From: Roseomonas haemaphysalidis
Lineage (GTDB): Bacteria > Pseudomonadota > Alphaproteobacteria > Acetobacterales > Acetobacteraceae
Reading direction: 5' to 3'
DNA: 64,000 nucleotides
NCBI RefSeq assembly: GCF_017355405.1
Contig: NZ_CP061177.1
Coordinates: 992,001 to 1,056,000 of the forward strand
Shown here: positions 43,727 through 52,902 of the stretch, piece after piece
Layout of the letters: each line of letters starts with the position of its first letter
How positions within the stretch are numbered: position 1 is the stretch's first letter
Translations under genes and position numbers: made by a program
Notes under the pieces: model-generated
What the model was told of the DNA's origin: nothing
Seen by the model: only the letters and a program-made list of their open reading frames with translations
Database searches by the model: none

Positions 43727-43741
43727 CCGAAGCACCTTCGG
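43727..43741. promoter_or_regulatory. Inverted repeat in the putR-putA intergenic region
   Basis: CCGAAG, three bases, CTTCGG, next to the AT-rich TGATAAT. It is 45 bases before the putA start; GCTTCGG also occurs at 43703-43709. A direct role as PutR binding site is plausible by position only. Confidence 0.35.
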
Positions 43742-43786
43742 CCAGAAGCGCCATACAGAGGAAGTTCCACCAGCCGGACGACCTCC

Positions 43787-46700
43787 ATGCCCGACGACCT
43801 CCACGCCGTTCCGCCAGCCCCCTTCGCGGGCTTCGGCCCCGTTGCGCAATCCGCGCTGCGCGATGCCATCACGGCGCAGACCCGGGCGCCCGAGGGCGAT
43901 TGCGTGGCCCGGCTGTTGGGCGCGGCGGCGCTGACCCCCGCGCAGGCGGCGCGGGCGGAGGCCGCGGCGCGCGGGCTGGTGCTGGCGTTGCGGGCGCGGG
44001 GCGACAGCAGCCCGGTGGAAGGCCTGGTGCGCGAATACAGCCTGTCCAGCCAGGAAGGCGTGGCGCTGATGTGCTTGGCCGAAGCCCTGCTGCGCATCCC
44101 CGATGCCGCGACGCGCGACGCGCTGATCCGCGACAAGATCGCGCCCGGCGATTGGCGGGCGCATCTGGGGCAGTCGCGCTCCCTGTTCGTCAACGCCGCC
44201 ACCTGGGGGCTGGTGGTCACGGGCAAGCTGGTTTCCGCCGGCGGCGAGCAGGGGCTGTCGCGGGCGCTGACCCGGCTGCTGGCGCGCGGCGGCGAGCCGG
44301 TGATCCGCCGCGGCGTGGATCTCGCCATGCGCATGATGGGCGAGCAGTTCGTCACCGGCGAAACCATCGCCAAGGCGCTGCGCCACGCCCGCGCGCTGGA
44401 AGCGAAGGGCTTCCGCTATTCCTACGACATGCTGGGCGAGGCGGCGATGACGGCGGCGGACGCCACGCGCTACGACGCTGAATACCAGCGCGCCATCCAG
44501 GCCATCGGCACGGCGGCCGGCGGCAAGGGCATCTACGAGGGCCCCGGCATTTCCATCAAGCTGTCCGCCCTGCACCCGCGCTACAGCCGCGCGCAGCGCG
44601 ATCGGGTGATGGCGGAGCTGTATCCACGCCTGTTGAACCTGGCGCTGCTGGCGCGCGCGCACGACATCGGCCTGAACATCGACGCGGAGGAAACCGACCG
44701 GCTGGAGCTGTCGCTCGACCTGCTGGAGCGGCTGTGCTTCGAGCCGGCGCTGGCGGGCTGGCACGGCGTCGGCTTCGTGGTGCAGGCCTACCAGAAGCGC
44801 GCGCCCTTTGTGCTGGACTGGATCATCGACCTGGCGCGCCGCAGCGGCCACCGCATCATGCTGCGGCTGGTCAAGGGCGCCTACTGGGACAGCGAGATCA
44901 AGCGCGCGCAGCAGGACGGGCAGCCGGACTTCCCGGTGTTCACGCGCAAGGCGCATACCGACGTGTCCTACCTCGCCTGCGCCGCCAAGCTGCTGGCGGC
45001 GCCGGACGCGGTGTTCCCGCAATTCGCCACGCACAATGCCCAGACGGTGGGCGCCATCCACGCCATGGCGGGCGAGGACTTCAGCAACACCCGCTTCGAG
45101 TTCCAGTGCCTGCACGGCATGGGCGAGCCGCTGTACGAGGCCGTGCGCGCCCAGCTGAACCGCCCCGCCCGCATCTACGCCCCCGTCGGCACGCATGAGA
45201 CGCTGCTGGCTTATCTGGTGCGCCGCCTGCTGGAGAACGGCGCCAACGCGTCCTTTGTCAACCGCATCCAGGACCCCGCGGTGCCGGTCGATGCCCTGGT
45301 GGCGGACCCGGTGGCGGCCGTCGCGGCCACGGCTCCTGCCACGCCGCACCCGGCCATCGCCCTGCCGCCGGCGCTGCTCGGCGACGCGCGGCGGAATTCC
45401 GCCGGGCTGGACCTGGCGGACGAGCACGTGCTGGCGGCGCTGGCCCCCGCGCTGCGGGCCGGCGGCGCGTGGCAGGCGGCGCCGGCCACCGGCGGCGGCC
45501 GGCCGCAGCCGGTGCGCAACCCGGCCGACCGGCGCGACGTCGTGGGCCAGGTGCGCGACGCCGGGCCCGCGGACATCGAGGCCGCCCTGGCCGCCGCCGC
45601 GTCCTGCCGCTGGGCGGACACCCCCGCCGCCGGGCGCGCCGCCCTGCTGACCCGCGCCGCCGCGCTGCTGGAAGCGCGCCGCCCCGAGCTGCTGGGCCTG
45701 ATCGTGCGCGAAGCGGGCAAGACCCTGCCCAACGCGGTGGCCGAGATCCGCGAGGCGGTGGACTTCCTGCGCTTCTACGCCACCCTGGCGCGGGACGAGG
45801 GCCGGCCGCTCGGCCCCGTCGCCTGCATCTCGCCCTGGAACTTCCCGCTGGCGATCTTCACCGGCCAGGTGGCCGCCGCGCTCGCCGCCGGCAACCCGGT
45901 GCTGGCCAAGCCGGCCGAGGAAACGCCGCTGGTCGCCGCCCGGGCCGTGGCCATCCTGCACGAGGCCGGCATTCCCGCCGACGCGCTGCACCTGTTGCCG
46001 GGCGAGGGCCCGGTGGGCGCCGCGCTGGTGGCCGACCCGCGCGTGCAGGGCGTGATGTTCACCGGCTCCACCGAGGTCGCGCGCAAGATCCAGCAGCAGC
46101 TCGCCAGGCGGCTTTCGGCGCAGGGCACCCCCGTGCCGCTGGTGGCCGAGACCGGCGGGCAGAACGCGCTGGTGGCCGATTCCTCGGCACTGGCCGAGCA
46201 GGTGGTGGCGGACGTGCTGCTGTCGGCCTTTGACAGCGCCGGGCAGCGCTGTTCCGCGCTGCGCGTGCTGTGCCTGCAGGAGGAAGCGGCCGACCGCACG
46301 CTGACCATGCTGCGCGGTGCCCTGGCGGAGCTTTCGGTCGGCAACCCGGATCGCCTGTCCACCGACATCGGCCCCGTGATCACCGACGAGGCGCGCGACG
46401 GCATCGAGGCGCACATCGCCCGCATGCGCGCGGCCGGCAACCCGGTGCACCAGGCGCCGCTGCCGGCGGGCTGCGCGCGCGGCAGCTTTGTCGCCCCCAC
46501 CATCATCGAGATCGGCAGCATCGCGGAGCTGACGGGCGAGGTCTTCGGCCCCGTGCTGCACGTGCTGCGCTTCCGCCGCGACGGGCTGCCGGCTCTGCTG
46601 GACGCCATCAACGCCACCGGCTTCGGCCTGACTTTCGGCGTGCACAGCCGTATCGAGGATACCATCGCCCAGGCCACCGCGGCGTCGGGCGCCGGCAACC

Positions 46701-47329
46701 TCTACGTCAACCGCAACATGGTGGGCGCGGTGGTCGGCGTGCAGCCCTTTGGCGGCCATGGCCTGTCCGGCACCGGCCCCAAGGCCGGCGGCCCCATGGC
46801 CCTGGCGCGGCTGCGCCCCGCCGCCGCCGCGCTGCCCCCCGGCAGCCTGCCGCCCGGGGTCGCCGCCTGGCTGGAAGCGCGGGGCGAAGCGGCGCCGGCC
46901 ACCCCGCTCGGCGTGTCGCTGGACCTGCCCGGCCCGGTCGGCGAGCGCAACCGCTACGAAACCGTGCCGCGCGGCGACGTGCTGTGCGTCGCGGCCACGC
47001 CCGCCGCGTTGCTGCGGCAGGTGGCGGCGGCGCTGGTCACCGGCAACCGCGCCCTGGTGCCGCCGGGGGCGGCGCTGCCACCGCTGCCCGGACGCATTGC
47101 CGAGGCCGGCGCGGCGTTGCCGCCCTGCGACGCGGTGCTGTTCGACGGCGCGCCCGAGGCGCTGCTGGCGCTGGGCCAGGAGCTGGCGCAGCGCCCCGGC
47201 CCGCTGGTGCCGCTGCTGGTGGCCGCGCCCGGCGGCCGCTATCCGCTGGAAATGCTGGTGCTGGAGCGCAGCATCAGCACCAACCTGGCGGCGGCCGGCG
47301 GCAACGCGGCGCTGATGGCCATCGGGTAG
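43787..47329 (+). CDS. putA: Bifunctional proline dehydrogenase / L-glutamate gamma-semialdehyde dehydrogenase
   Basis: Enzyme of 1180 residues that converts proline to glutamate, with the FAD-dependent first step and the NAD-dependent second step in one chain. The proline dehydrogenase domain covers about 60-490 with GISIKLSALHPRYSRAQ, YQKRAPFVLDWIIDLARR and RLVKGAYWDSEIKRAQ. The aldehyde dehydrogenase domain spans about 560-1010: ISPWNFPLAIFTGQVAAALA, GLU in AETGGQNAL, catalytic C822 in SAGQRCSALRVL and HGLSGTGPKAGGP. No N-terminal ribbon-helix-helix is present, so it is not a DNA-binding trifunctional PutA; regulation is probably through the Lrp-type neighbour. The C-terminal 170 residues form the usual ALDH-like cap. 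Confidence 0.96.
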   Translation: MPDDLHAVPPAPFAGFGPVAQSALRDAITAQTRAPEGDCVARLLGAAALTPAQAARAEAAARGLVLALRARGDSSPVEGLVREYSLSSQEGVALMCLAEALLRIPDAATRDALIRDKIAPGDWRAHLGQSRSLFVNAATWGLVVTGKLVSAGGEQGLSRALTRLLARGGEPVIRRGVDLAMRMMGEQFVTGETIAKALRHARALEAKGFRYSYDMLGEAAMTAADATRYDAEYQRAIQAIGTAAGGKGIYEGPGISIKLSALHPRYSRAQRDRVMAELYPRLLNLALLARAHDIGLNIDAEETDRLELSLDLLERLCFEPALAGWHGVGFVVQAYQKRAPFVLDWIIDLARRSGHRIMLRLVKGAYWDSEIKRAQQDGQPDFPVFTRKAHTDVSYLACAAKLLAAPDAVFPQFATHNAQTVGAIHAMAGEDFSNTRFEFQCLHGMGEPLYEAVRAQLNRPARIYAPVGTHETLLAYLVRRLLENGANASFVNRIQDPAVPVDALVADPVAAVAATAPATPHPAIALPPALLGDARRNSAGLDLADEHVLAALAPALRAGGAWQAAPATGGGRPQPVRNPADRRDVVGQVRDAGPADIEAALAAAASCRWADTPAAGRAALLTRAAALLEARRPELLGLIVREAGKTLPNAVAEIREAVDFLRFYATLARDEGRPLGPVACISPWNFPLAIFTGQVAAALAAGNPVLAKPAEETPLVAARAVAILHEAGIPADALHLLPGEGPVGAALVADPRVQGVMFTGSTEVARKIQQQLARRLSAQGTPVPLVAETGGQNALVADSSALAEQVVADVLLSAFDSAGQRCSALRVLCLQEEAADRTLTMLRGALAELSVGNPDRLSTDIGPVITDEARDGIEAHIARMRAAGNPVHQAPLPAGCARGSFVAPTIIEIGSIAELTGEVFGPVLHVLRFRRDGLPALLDAINATGFGLTFGVHSRIEDTIAQATAASGAGNLYVNRNMVGAVVGVQPFGGHGLSGTGPKAGGPMALARLRPAAAALPPGSLPPGVAAWLEARGEAAPATPLGVSLDLPGPVGERNRYETVPRGDVLCVAATPAALLRQVAAALVTGNRALVPPGAALPPLPGRIAEAGAALPPCDAVLFDGAPEALLALGQELAQRPGPLVPLLVAAPGGRYPLEMLVLERSISTNLAAAGGNAALMAIG

Positions 47330-47372
47330 GACAGGCGGTTCGGCAGGCCGGGCGCGGTCCGCTGCCGCGCCG

Positions 47373-47900
47373 TCAGCCCCCGTCGCCGTTCAGCTTGGCC
47401 ACGCAGCCATACCAGTCGCGGCCCGCCACCCCCGCATCCGGCACCGTCAGCGCGGGGGCCGAAACGCCGGAGCCGCTGGCGGTCAGCGTGCCGCCGCCCA
47501 GCAGGTCCTGGATGCGCGCGGTGCCGGTGCCGTCCAGCGGCAGGCTGGCGGTGGCGGTGCGGCGGGCGTCGGTGCGGCCCGGCACCTGCCAGCGGCTGCC
47601 ATCGCCCTGAAAGCCGATGCGCAGGGCGCGGCGGGCCGGCAGGCCGCGGTTCGGCGCGGTCAGGGTGAAGCTGGCGCGCTGCGCCGGCCCGGCGGTGACC
47701 GCCAGGGCCATGTCGCGATGCGCCACGCGGGCCGTGCAGCGGTCGGCCAGGATGCTGAAGGACCAGGCGCCATCCACCGGCGCGGGGGGCGGCGCCACGC
47801 GGGCCGGGGCGCGGGCCACGGGGCGGGGGGCTGGGGATGGCGCCACCTGACAGGCGGCAAGGCCCAACAGGACCAGGAGCGGCGGAACGGCGCGGATCAT
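47373..47900 (-). CDS. Lipoprotein of unknown function
   Basis: Predicted lipoprotein of 175 residues: signal peptide with lipobox GLAAC (C17), then a Pro/Arg linker (APSPAPRPVARAPARVAPPP), then a beta-rich domain starting GAWSFSILADRCTARVAH and ending RDWYGCVAKLNGDGG. The two mature cysteines could pair. A heavily beta-stranded domain of this kind recalls lipocalin- or AprI-like inhibitors, but I cannot assign it. Its ATG overlaps the stop of the ExeA-like gene (ATGA), so it is translated with that membrane ATPase and may work with it in the envelope. Confidence 0.72.
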   Translation of the reverse strand: MIRAVPPLLVLLGLAACQVAPSPAPRPVARAPARVAPPPAPVDGAWSFSILADRCTARVAHRDMALAVTAGPAQRASFTLTAPNRGLPARRALRIGFQGDGSRWQVPGRTDARRTATASLPLDGTGTARIQDLLGGGTLTASGSGVSAPALTVPDAGVAGRDWYGCVAKLNGDGG

Positions 47901-49528
47901 GGCGGAGCCTCGTTGAGCGTGAAGAAGCGCCACGGGCTGGATGCGTAGCGCTGTGCGGCGGCCGATACGGCCAGCACGCGCCAGGCGTAGCGGCCCGGGC
48001 GGTCCAGCCGCAACGCCTGCTGGCCGGGGGTGGCGGCATAGGCGGCGAAGACTTCGCGCGGCGGCCCGTCGTCCACCGCCAGGACTTCCACGAAGCTGAC
48101 GGCCGGCTCGACGGCCGCGCGCCACGCCAGGATGGGGTCGCGCTGCAACAGCACGGCATTCCCGGCGGGGGCCAGCAGCGTCGCGGCCGGGGGCGCGGGG
48201 GCGGTGCCGTCGGGCGGGGGCGGCTCGGCCGGGGCGCCCGCGCCGGCGGCCGGCAGCGCCGCCTCGATCGCCCCGGGGCGGGGCAGCCCGCCGGTGATCG
48301 GCTGCAGCCGCGCCGTGGCCGCCCCCAGCGGCACCAGCCCGAGCGCCTGCACCGCCAGCGCGGCGTTGCGGTCCTCGTGAAAGAAATAGCGCAGCTCCGG
48401 CACGGCGGCGGCGCGGGCCACGGGAAACGGCGCGCCGGCGGTCCAGCCGGCCTCGGCCAGCCCGGCGGTCAGGGCGGTGGCATCGGCCGTGTCGCTGCCG
48501 CGCGGATAGGTGACCACCACGCGCGGCAACGCCCCCGGCGGCAGGGCGGGAGCATCCCCCGCGGCGGCGCTGTCGGGCACGGGCGGGGCGGCGGCCCCCG
48601 GCTCGGGCGGGGTGGCAGTGGCGGTGGTGGCCGGCGCTTCGGCCGCCGGTGCCGCGGCGGCGGCGGGCGGCGTGGCGTCGCCGGGGGTGGCCGGGGGTTC
48701 CGCTTGCGGCCAAGCCAGCCAGCCCAGCCCGGCGCACAGCAGCAGCACGGCGGCGGCCACGCCGCGCCACGGCACGCCGCCGCGCCGGGTCGCGGCCGGC
48801 GACGCCGGCCCGGGCCGCAGCACCGCCAGGGCCCGGCCCGGCCCGCCGGTGGGGGCGGGGTCCAGGTCCGGCGCGGTGCCGGGCGGGATGATGTCCAGTT
48901 CCGCGTCCATCGCCACGGCGTCGCGCACGTGCAGCGGCGTCACCTGGGCGGCGCCGGCGATGTCGGCGGCCAGAAAGCTGGTGCCCAGCAAAAGGTTCAA
49001 CCGGCCCGGCACGCCCCCCGCCGCTTCCGCCAGGGCACCCACCGTGCCATCGGCCAGGCGGGTGCCGTCCAGCCCCGCCTCGGCCATGCGGGCGGCCAGA
49101 TAGGCGTCCGCGTCGGCGCGCCGCAGGGGCGCCAGAGACACCACGCGGTGCGGCAGGCCCGCCAGCCGCGCGGCAAAGCCCGGCAGCCCGGCCAGCACCA
49201 CCAGCCCGGTGCCGCGCCGCGCCAGCGCCACCAGCGCCTCGTCCGAAACGCGGTTGGCCTCGTCCACCAGCAGGAGCGGCGGCAATGCGGCGGGTTGCAG
49301 CAGGCTGCCGTCGTCCAGCCGTGCCACCGGGCGGCCGGGGGCGCGCAGCGCCTGTTCCAGCTCGCGCAGCAGCCGCGTCTTGCCGATGCCGGGCGGGCCG
49401 CACAGGGCCACCAGCGTTTCGCCGTCGGCCAGCGCCGCCAGCACGGCGCGCCGGGCCGCCGCCCAAGCGGCATGCGCCACCGGCGGGCGCGGCGGCGGAT
49501 CGGGCGGGGCGGGGGGCGGCGCGGTCAT
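47897..49528 (-). CDS. ExeA/GspA-like AAA ATPase with membrane helix and LytR_C-like module
   Basis: Type II membrane protein of 543 residues. An N-terminal AAA/NTPase domain has Walker A GPPGIGKTRLL and Walker B LLLVDEANR, with GVPGRLNLLLG near its end, as in ExeA/GspA. One membrane helix (GVAAAVLLLCAGLGWLAW, about 258-275) and a Pro/Ala linker follow. The periplasmic part has a module (VVVTYPRGSDTADATALTAG to LRYFFHEDRNAALAVQALG) similar to the C-terminal module of the protein at 14517-15832, then a fibronectin-like tail. ExeA proteins use ATP to help place secretin-type pores in the peptidoglycan; no secretin is nearby. It forms an operon with the lipoprotein. Confidence 0.8.
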   Translation of the reverse strand: MTAPPPAPPDPPPRPPVAHAAWAAARRAVLAALADGETLVALCGPPGIGKTRLLRELEQALRAPGRPVARLDDGSLLQPAALPPLLLVDEANRVSDEALVALARRGTGLVVLAGLPGFAARLAGLPHRVVSLAPLRRADADAYLAARMAEAGLDGTRLADGTVGALAEAAGGVPGRLNLLLGTSFLAADIAGAAQVTPLHVRDAVAMDAELDIIPPGTAPDLDPAPTGGPGRALAVLRPGPASPAATRRGGVPWRGVAAAVLLLCAGLGWLAWPQAEPPATPGDATPPAAAAAPAAEAPATTATATPPEPGAAAPPVPDSAAAGDAPALPPGALPRVVVTYPRGSDTADATALTAGLAEAGWTAGAPFPVARAAAVPELRYFFHEDRNAALAVQALGLVPLGAATARLQPITGGLPRPGAIEAALPAAGAGAPAEPPPPDGTAPAPPAATLLAPAGNAVLLQRDPILAWRAAVEPAVSFVEVLAVDDGPPREVFAAYAATPGQQALRLDRPGRYAWRVLAVSAAAQRYASSPWRFFTLNEAPP

Positions 49529-49631
49529 GCGCCTGCTCTATGCCATGCCGGGCGTGGCGTCACGATGGCGGCGTTGCGGCAACACCGGCCCGCGTTGACA
49601 GCGGACAAGGGAATGACCCAAGTTCAGCAGC

Positions 49632-50390
49632 GTGAACGCAACCGTCCCTTCCGCCGCGCGCGTGCTGGACCTGCTGGAATTCCTGGCCGGCCGGCCCGGC
49701 GGTGCCTCGCTGAGCGAGGCGGTGGCCGCGCTGGCGCTGCCCAAAAGCAGCACGCTGCTGCTGCTGCGCACGCTGCTGGCCCGCGGCTACGTGCTGCGCG
49801 ACAGCGCCGACCGCTACCGCCTGCATGCGTTGTTCCGCGAGCACGGCTTTGGCTGGGGCGGCCACCGCCACGCCCGGCTGGTGGCGCTGGCCGAGCCGCT
49901 GATGGCCCGGCTGCGCGACACGGTGGAGGAAACCGTGCTGCTCGGTGTCGCGGAAGCGCAGGGCGTGCGGCTGCTGGCCAAGGCCGTGGCGCTGGCGGAC
50001 CTGCGCTACGACGTCGAGCTCAGCCGGCCGAGCCCGTTCTACTGCACCGCCATGGGCCGCGTGCTCACGGCCTTCGCGCCCGAATCCGCGCAGGCCGCCA
50101 TGCTGGACGCCGTGCCCCGCGTCGCCATGACGCCGGCCACGGTCACCGACCTCGCCGCGCTGCGCGCCATGGTCGCGGCCGCGCGCGCCGATTCGCTGGC
50201 CATCGTCGAGGAGGAATGGGTGCTGGGCGGCACGGGCATCGCGGTGCCAGTGCTGGGGGCCGATGGCATGGCCGTGGCCACGCTGGATGTCGGCTGCGTC
50301 ACCACGCGCTTTCATGCCAAGCGCGGCCGCATTGTCGCGGCCTTGCGCGAAACCGGGCAGGCGCTGGGCGCCCTGCTGCGGACATCTTAA
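49632..50390 (+). CDS. IclR-family transcriptional regulator
   Basis: Regulator of 252 residues: N-terminal winged helix-turn-helix (about 6-65, AARVLDLLEFLAGRPGGASL and LPKSSTLLLLRTLLARGY) and a C-terminal ligand domain with EETVLLGVAEAQGV, CTAMGRVLTAFAP and IAVPVLGADGMAVATLDVG. It begins at a GTG (49632). It is 13 bases upstream of the transporter gene and on the same strand, so it probably controls the downstream catabolic set in response to an aromatic or sugar-acid effector. The effector is unknown. Confidence 0.93.
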   Translation: MNATVPSAARVLDLLEFLAGRPGGASLSEAVAALALPKSSTLLLLRTLLARGYVLRDSADRYRLHALFREHGFGWGGHRHARLVALAEPLMARLRDTVEETVLLGVAEAQGVRLLAKAVALADLRYDVELSRPSPFYCTAMGRVLTAFAPESAQAAMLDAVPRVAMTPATVTDLAALRAMVAAARADSLAIVEEEWVLGGTGIAVPVLGADGMAVATLDVGCVTTRFHAKRGRIVAALRETGQALGALLRTS

Positions 50391-50403
50391 AGGAGGAAAC
50401 GCC

Positions 50404-51690
50404 TTGGCTGCCGAGATGACCTTCGCCGAACGGCGCCGCCAGCTGGCGGCCGCCTGCATCGGCAACGTGCTGGAATACTACGACTTCATTGTCTACGCCT
50501 ATTTGGCGGGCACCATCGCCCACAAGTTCTTCCCGTCCGACAACGAGGCGGCGGGGCTGCTCGCCTCCTTCGCCGCCTTTGGCGTGGGCTTTCTGGCACG
50601 GCCGCTCGGCGGCTTGGTGATCGGCCGCATCGGCGACAAGCGCGGCCGCAAGGCGGCGCTGCTGATCACCATCTTCGGCATGGCGCTGGGCACCGTGGGC
50701 ATCGGCCTCTTGCCGACCTACGAGACCATCGGCCTGCTGGCGCCGGTGCTGCTGGTGGCCATGCGGCTGGTCCAGGGGCTGGCGGCGGGCGGCGAATGGG
50801 GCGGCGCCACGGCGTTCATCGTGGAATCCGCGCCCGCCGGCCGGCGCGGCCTGTTCGGCAGCATCGGCCAGGCCTCCATCGCCGCCTCCAACCTCCTGGG
50901 CAGCGTGGTGGTGGCGACCATCGCCGGTATCTTCACCGCCGACCAGATGCAGGACTGGGCCTGGCGCGTGCCCTTCCTGCTAGGCGGGCTGCTGCTGCCG
51001 GTCGGCGTCTACATGCGCCGCAACCTGCAGGAAACGCCGGCCTTCGTGGAGGCGCAGCAGGAAGCCAAGCAGAACGCCGCCGCCCGCCCGGTGCACGACC
51101 TCGGCAGCCCCTGGGTGCTGCTGGGCAAGGCCTTCGGCTTCACGGTGGTCTGGACCGTCTCCTACTACATCATGCTCAGCTACCTGCCGACCTTCCTGAC
51201 GCGCCAGGCCGGGCTGACGCAGTCCCAGGCGCTGTGGGGCAATGCCGTGGCGCTGATCGTGCTGGTGGTGGCCACGCCGCTGTTCGGCTGGTGGTCGGAC
51301 CGCATCGGGCGCAAGCCGCTGCTGCTGGCCTGCTGCGCCGCCTTCGCGCTGCTGCCCTACCCGCTGTTCTCGATCATCCTGTCCGGGCCTTCCATCGTCA
51401 CGATCGTCATGATCATGATCGTGTTCAACCTGTTTATCGCCGCCTTCTCCGGCGCCGGCCCGGCCGCGCTGTCGGAGCTGTTCCCGACGCATTCGCGCAC
51501 CACGCTGATGTCCACGGGCTACAGCGTCGCGGTCGCGATCTTCGGCGGCTTCGCGCCGTTCATCGCCACCTGGCTGATCAGCAGCACCGGCTCGCCCATC
51601 TCGCCCACCTACTACCTGATCTTCTCCGGCATCGTTTCCGGCCTCGTCATCTGGGGCTTCCGCGAAACGGCGCATGAGAAGCTGCGCTGA
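50404..51690 (+). CDS. MFS transporter, metabolite:H+ symporter type
   Basis: Inner-membrane uptake carrier of 428 residues with 12 predicted helices. Family marks are GNVLEYYDFIVYAYLAG in helix 1, ARPLGGLVIGRIGDKRGRK in the first loop, and MRLVQGLAAGGEWGGATAF in helix 4. This is the MHS branch, which carries organic acids and related compounds. It starts at a TTG with a strong AGGAGG site seven bases upstream; an ATG four codons downstream (MTFAERRRQ) is possible. It is the second gene of the IclR-MFS-reductase-SDR set. Confidence 0.93.
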   Translation: MAAEMTFAERRRQLAAACIGNVLEYYDFIVYAYLAGTIAHKFFPSDNEAAGLLASFAAFGVGFLARPLGGLVIGRIGDKRGRKAALLITIFGMALGTVGIGLLPTYETIGLLAPVLLVAMRLVQGLAAGGEWGGATAFIVESAPAGRRGLFGSIGQASIAASNLLGSVVVATIAGIFTADQMQDWAWRVPFLLGGLLLPVGVYMRRNLQETPAFVEAQQEAKQNAAARPVHDLGSPWVLLGKAFGFTVVWTVSYYIMLSYLPTFLTRQAGLTQSQALWGNAVALIVLVVATPLFGWWSDRIGRKPLLLACCAAFALLPYPLFSIILSGPSIVTIVMIMIVFNLFIAAFSGAGPAALSELFPTHSRTTLMSTGYSVAVAIFGGFAPFIATWLISSTGSPISPTYYLIFSGIVSGLVIWGFRETAHEKLR

Positions 51691-51704
51691 AAGGAACGTG
51701 TGAC

Positions 51705-52718
51705 ATGCCCGAACCCATCCTGATCTGGGGCGCCGGCGCCATCGGCGGCACCTTCGGCGCGGCGCTGGCCCGCGCCGGCCGCGACGTCACCTTCGTGGAC
51801 GTGGTGCCCGAGCACGTGGAGGCGATCCGCGGCCCCGGCCTGCGCATCACCGGCCCGGTGGACGCCCACACCGTGCAGGCCCCCGCCTTCCTGCCGGCCG
51901 ACCTCCAGGGCACCTGGAAGCGCGTGTTCCTAGCCGTGAAGGCCCACCACACCGAGGAAGCGGCGCGCGCGCTGGCACCGCACCTGGCGCCGGACGGCCA
52001 CGTCGTCTCGCTGCAGAACGGCTTGTGCGAAGGCATCATCGCCGGCGTGGTGGGGCGCGAGCGTACCGTCGGCGCCTTCATCAACTTCGGCGCCGACTGG
52101 ATCGCCCCGGGCGAGATCCTCTACGGCAACCGCGCCGCCTTCGTGGTGGGCGAGCTGGACGGCCGGATCACCGACCGCCTGCGCTCCATCCACGCCGACG
52201 CGCAGGTGTTCGAGCCCGACGCGATCATGACGGAGGACATCAACGCCTATCTCTGGGGCAAGCTGGCCTATGGCTCTCTGCTCTTCGCGCAGGCAGTGGG
52301 CGACCTCGGCATCGCCGACTGCCTGGCCCGTCCCGAGCTGCTGCCCACCTGGCGGGCGCTGGCCGGCGAGGTGCTGCAGGTGGCCCAGGCCGAGGGCGTC
52401 ACCCCGCTCGGCTTCAACGGCTTCGACCCCGCCGCCTTCCGCCCCGGCGCCACCGAGGACCAGGCGCGGGCCAGCGTCGACGCCATGGTCGCCTTCAACC
52501 GCCCCAACGCCAAGACCCACTCCGGCGTGTGGCGCGACCTCGCGGTGCGGAAGCGCCGGACGGAGGTGGACGTGCAGATCGCGCCCATCGCGCAGCTCGG
52601 CGCCAAGCACGGCATCGTTACGCCGGCGGTCGACGGGCTGGTGCGGGTGATCCACGAGATCGAGAACGGCACGCGGCCGATGGCGGATGCCAACCTGCTG
52701 GACATCCTGCCGCGGTGA
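51705..52718 (+). CDS. Ketopantoate reductase-family (2-dehydropantoate 2-reductase-like) protein
   Basis: NADPH-dependent oxidoreductase of 337 residues in the PanE/ApbA family. The dinucleotide motif is WGAGAIGGTFG (8-18). Other family positions are VFLAVKAHHT (Lys), SLQNGL (Asn) and the C-terminal INAYLWGKLAYGS with the conserved Lys. Position in a catabolic gene set behind an IclR regulator and an organic-acid transporter argues that its substrate is a branched or hydroxy acid rather than ketopantoate. It starts 14 bases after the transporter gene, with AAGGAA as ribosome site. Confidence 0.88.
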   Translation: MPEPILIWGAGAIGGTFGAALARAGRDVTFVDVVPEHVEAIRGPGLRITGPVDAHTVQAPAFLPADLQGTWKRVFLAVKAHHTEEAARALAPHLAPDGHVVSLQNGLCEGIIAGVVGRERTVGAFINFGADWIAPGEILYGNRAAFVVGELDGRITDRLRSIHADAQVFEPDAIMTEDINAYLWGKLAYGSLLFAQAVGDLGIADCLARPELLPTWRALAGEVLQVAQAEGVTPLGFNGFDPAAFRPGATEDQARASVDAMVAFNRPNAKTHSGVWRDLAVRKRRTEVDVQIAPIAQLGAKHGIVTPAVDGLVRVIHEIENGTRPMADANLLDILPR

Positions 52719-52720
52719 GA

Positions 52721-52882
52721 AAGGTCGGGGGAATGAATTCCCCCGAACCCCCTTCTTCTTTTTGTCCTATTTTCGCGCGCCGCTGCTGAACCGTCACGCT
52801 TTGGGCGACACCGTCTCCGCCCCTTTCCACAAACTCATCAGAAAAAAGATGGGGGTCCGGGGGAATTCCTTCCCCCGGCCTT
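52721..52882. repeat. Paired family-1 inverted-repeat element (copy B)
   Basis: Two inverted arms about 75 bases apart, between the ketopantoate-family gene and the SDR gene, which point the same way. The left arm is AAGGTCGGGGGAATG then AATTCCCCCGAACCCCC then TTCTTCTTTTTGTCC. The right arm, on the minus strand, reads AAGGCCGGGGGAAGG then AATTCCCCCGGACCCCC then ATCTTTTTTC. Since both genes are co-directional, the right arm sits in front of the SDR gene and cannot be explained as its terminator. Confidence 0.9.
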
Positions 52883-52902
52883 CCCGCCACAAGGGACCAC
52901 CC

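Noticed and set aside
43604..46759. Minus-strand open frame of about 1050 codons opposite putA
   Set aside because: It mirrors the third-position bias of putA and has no ribosome site or domain.
47897..49528. ExeA-like ATPase as part of a type II secretion cluster
   Set aside because: No secretin, pseudopilin or other secretion gene lies nearby; only a lipoprotein is coupled to it.
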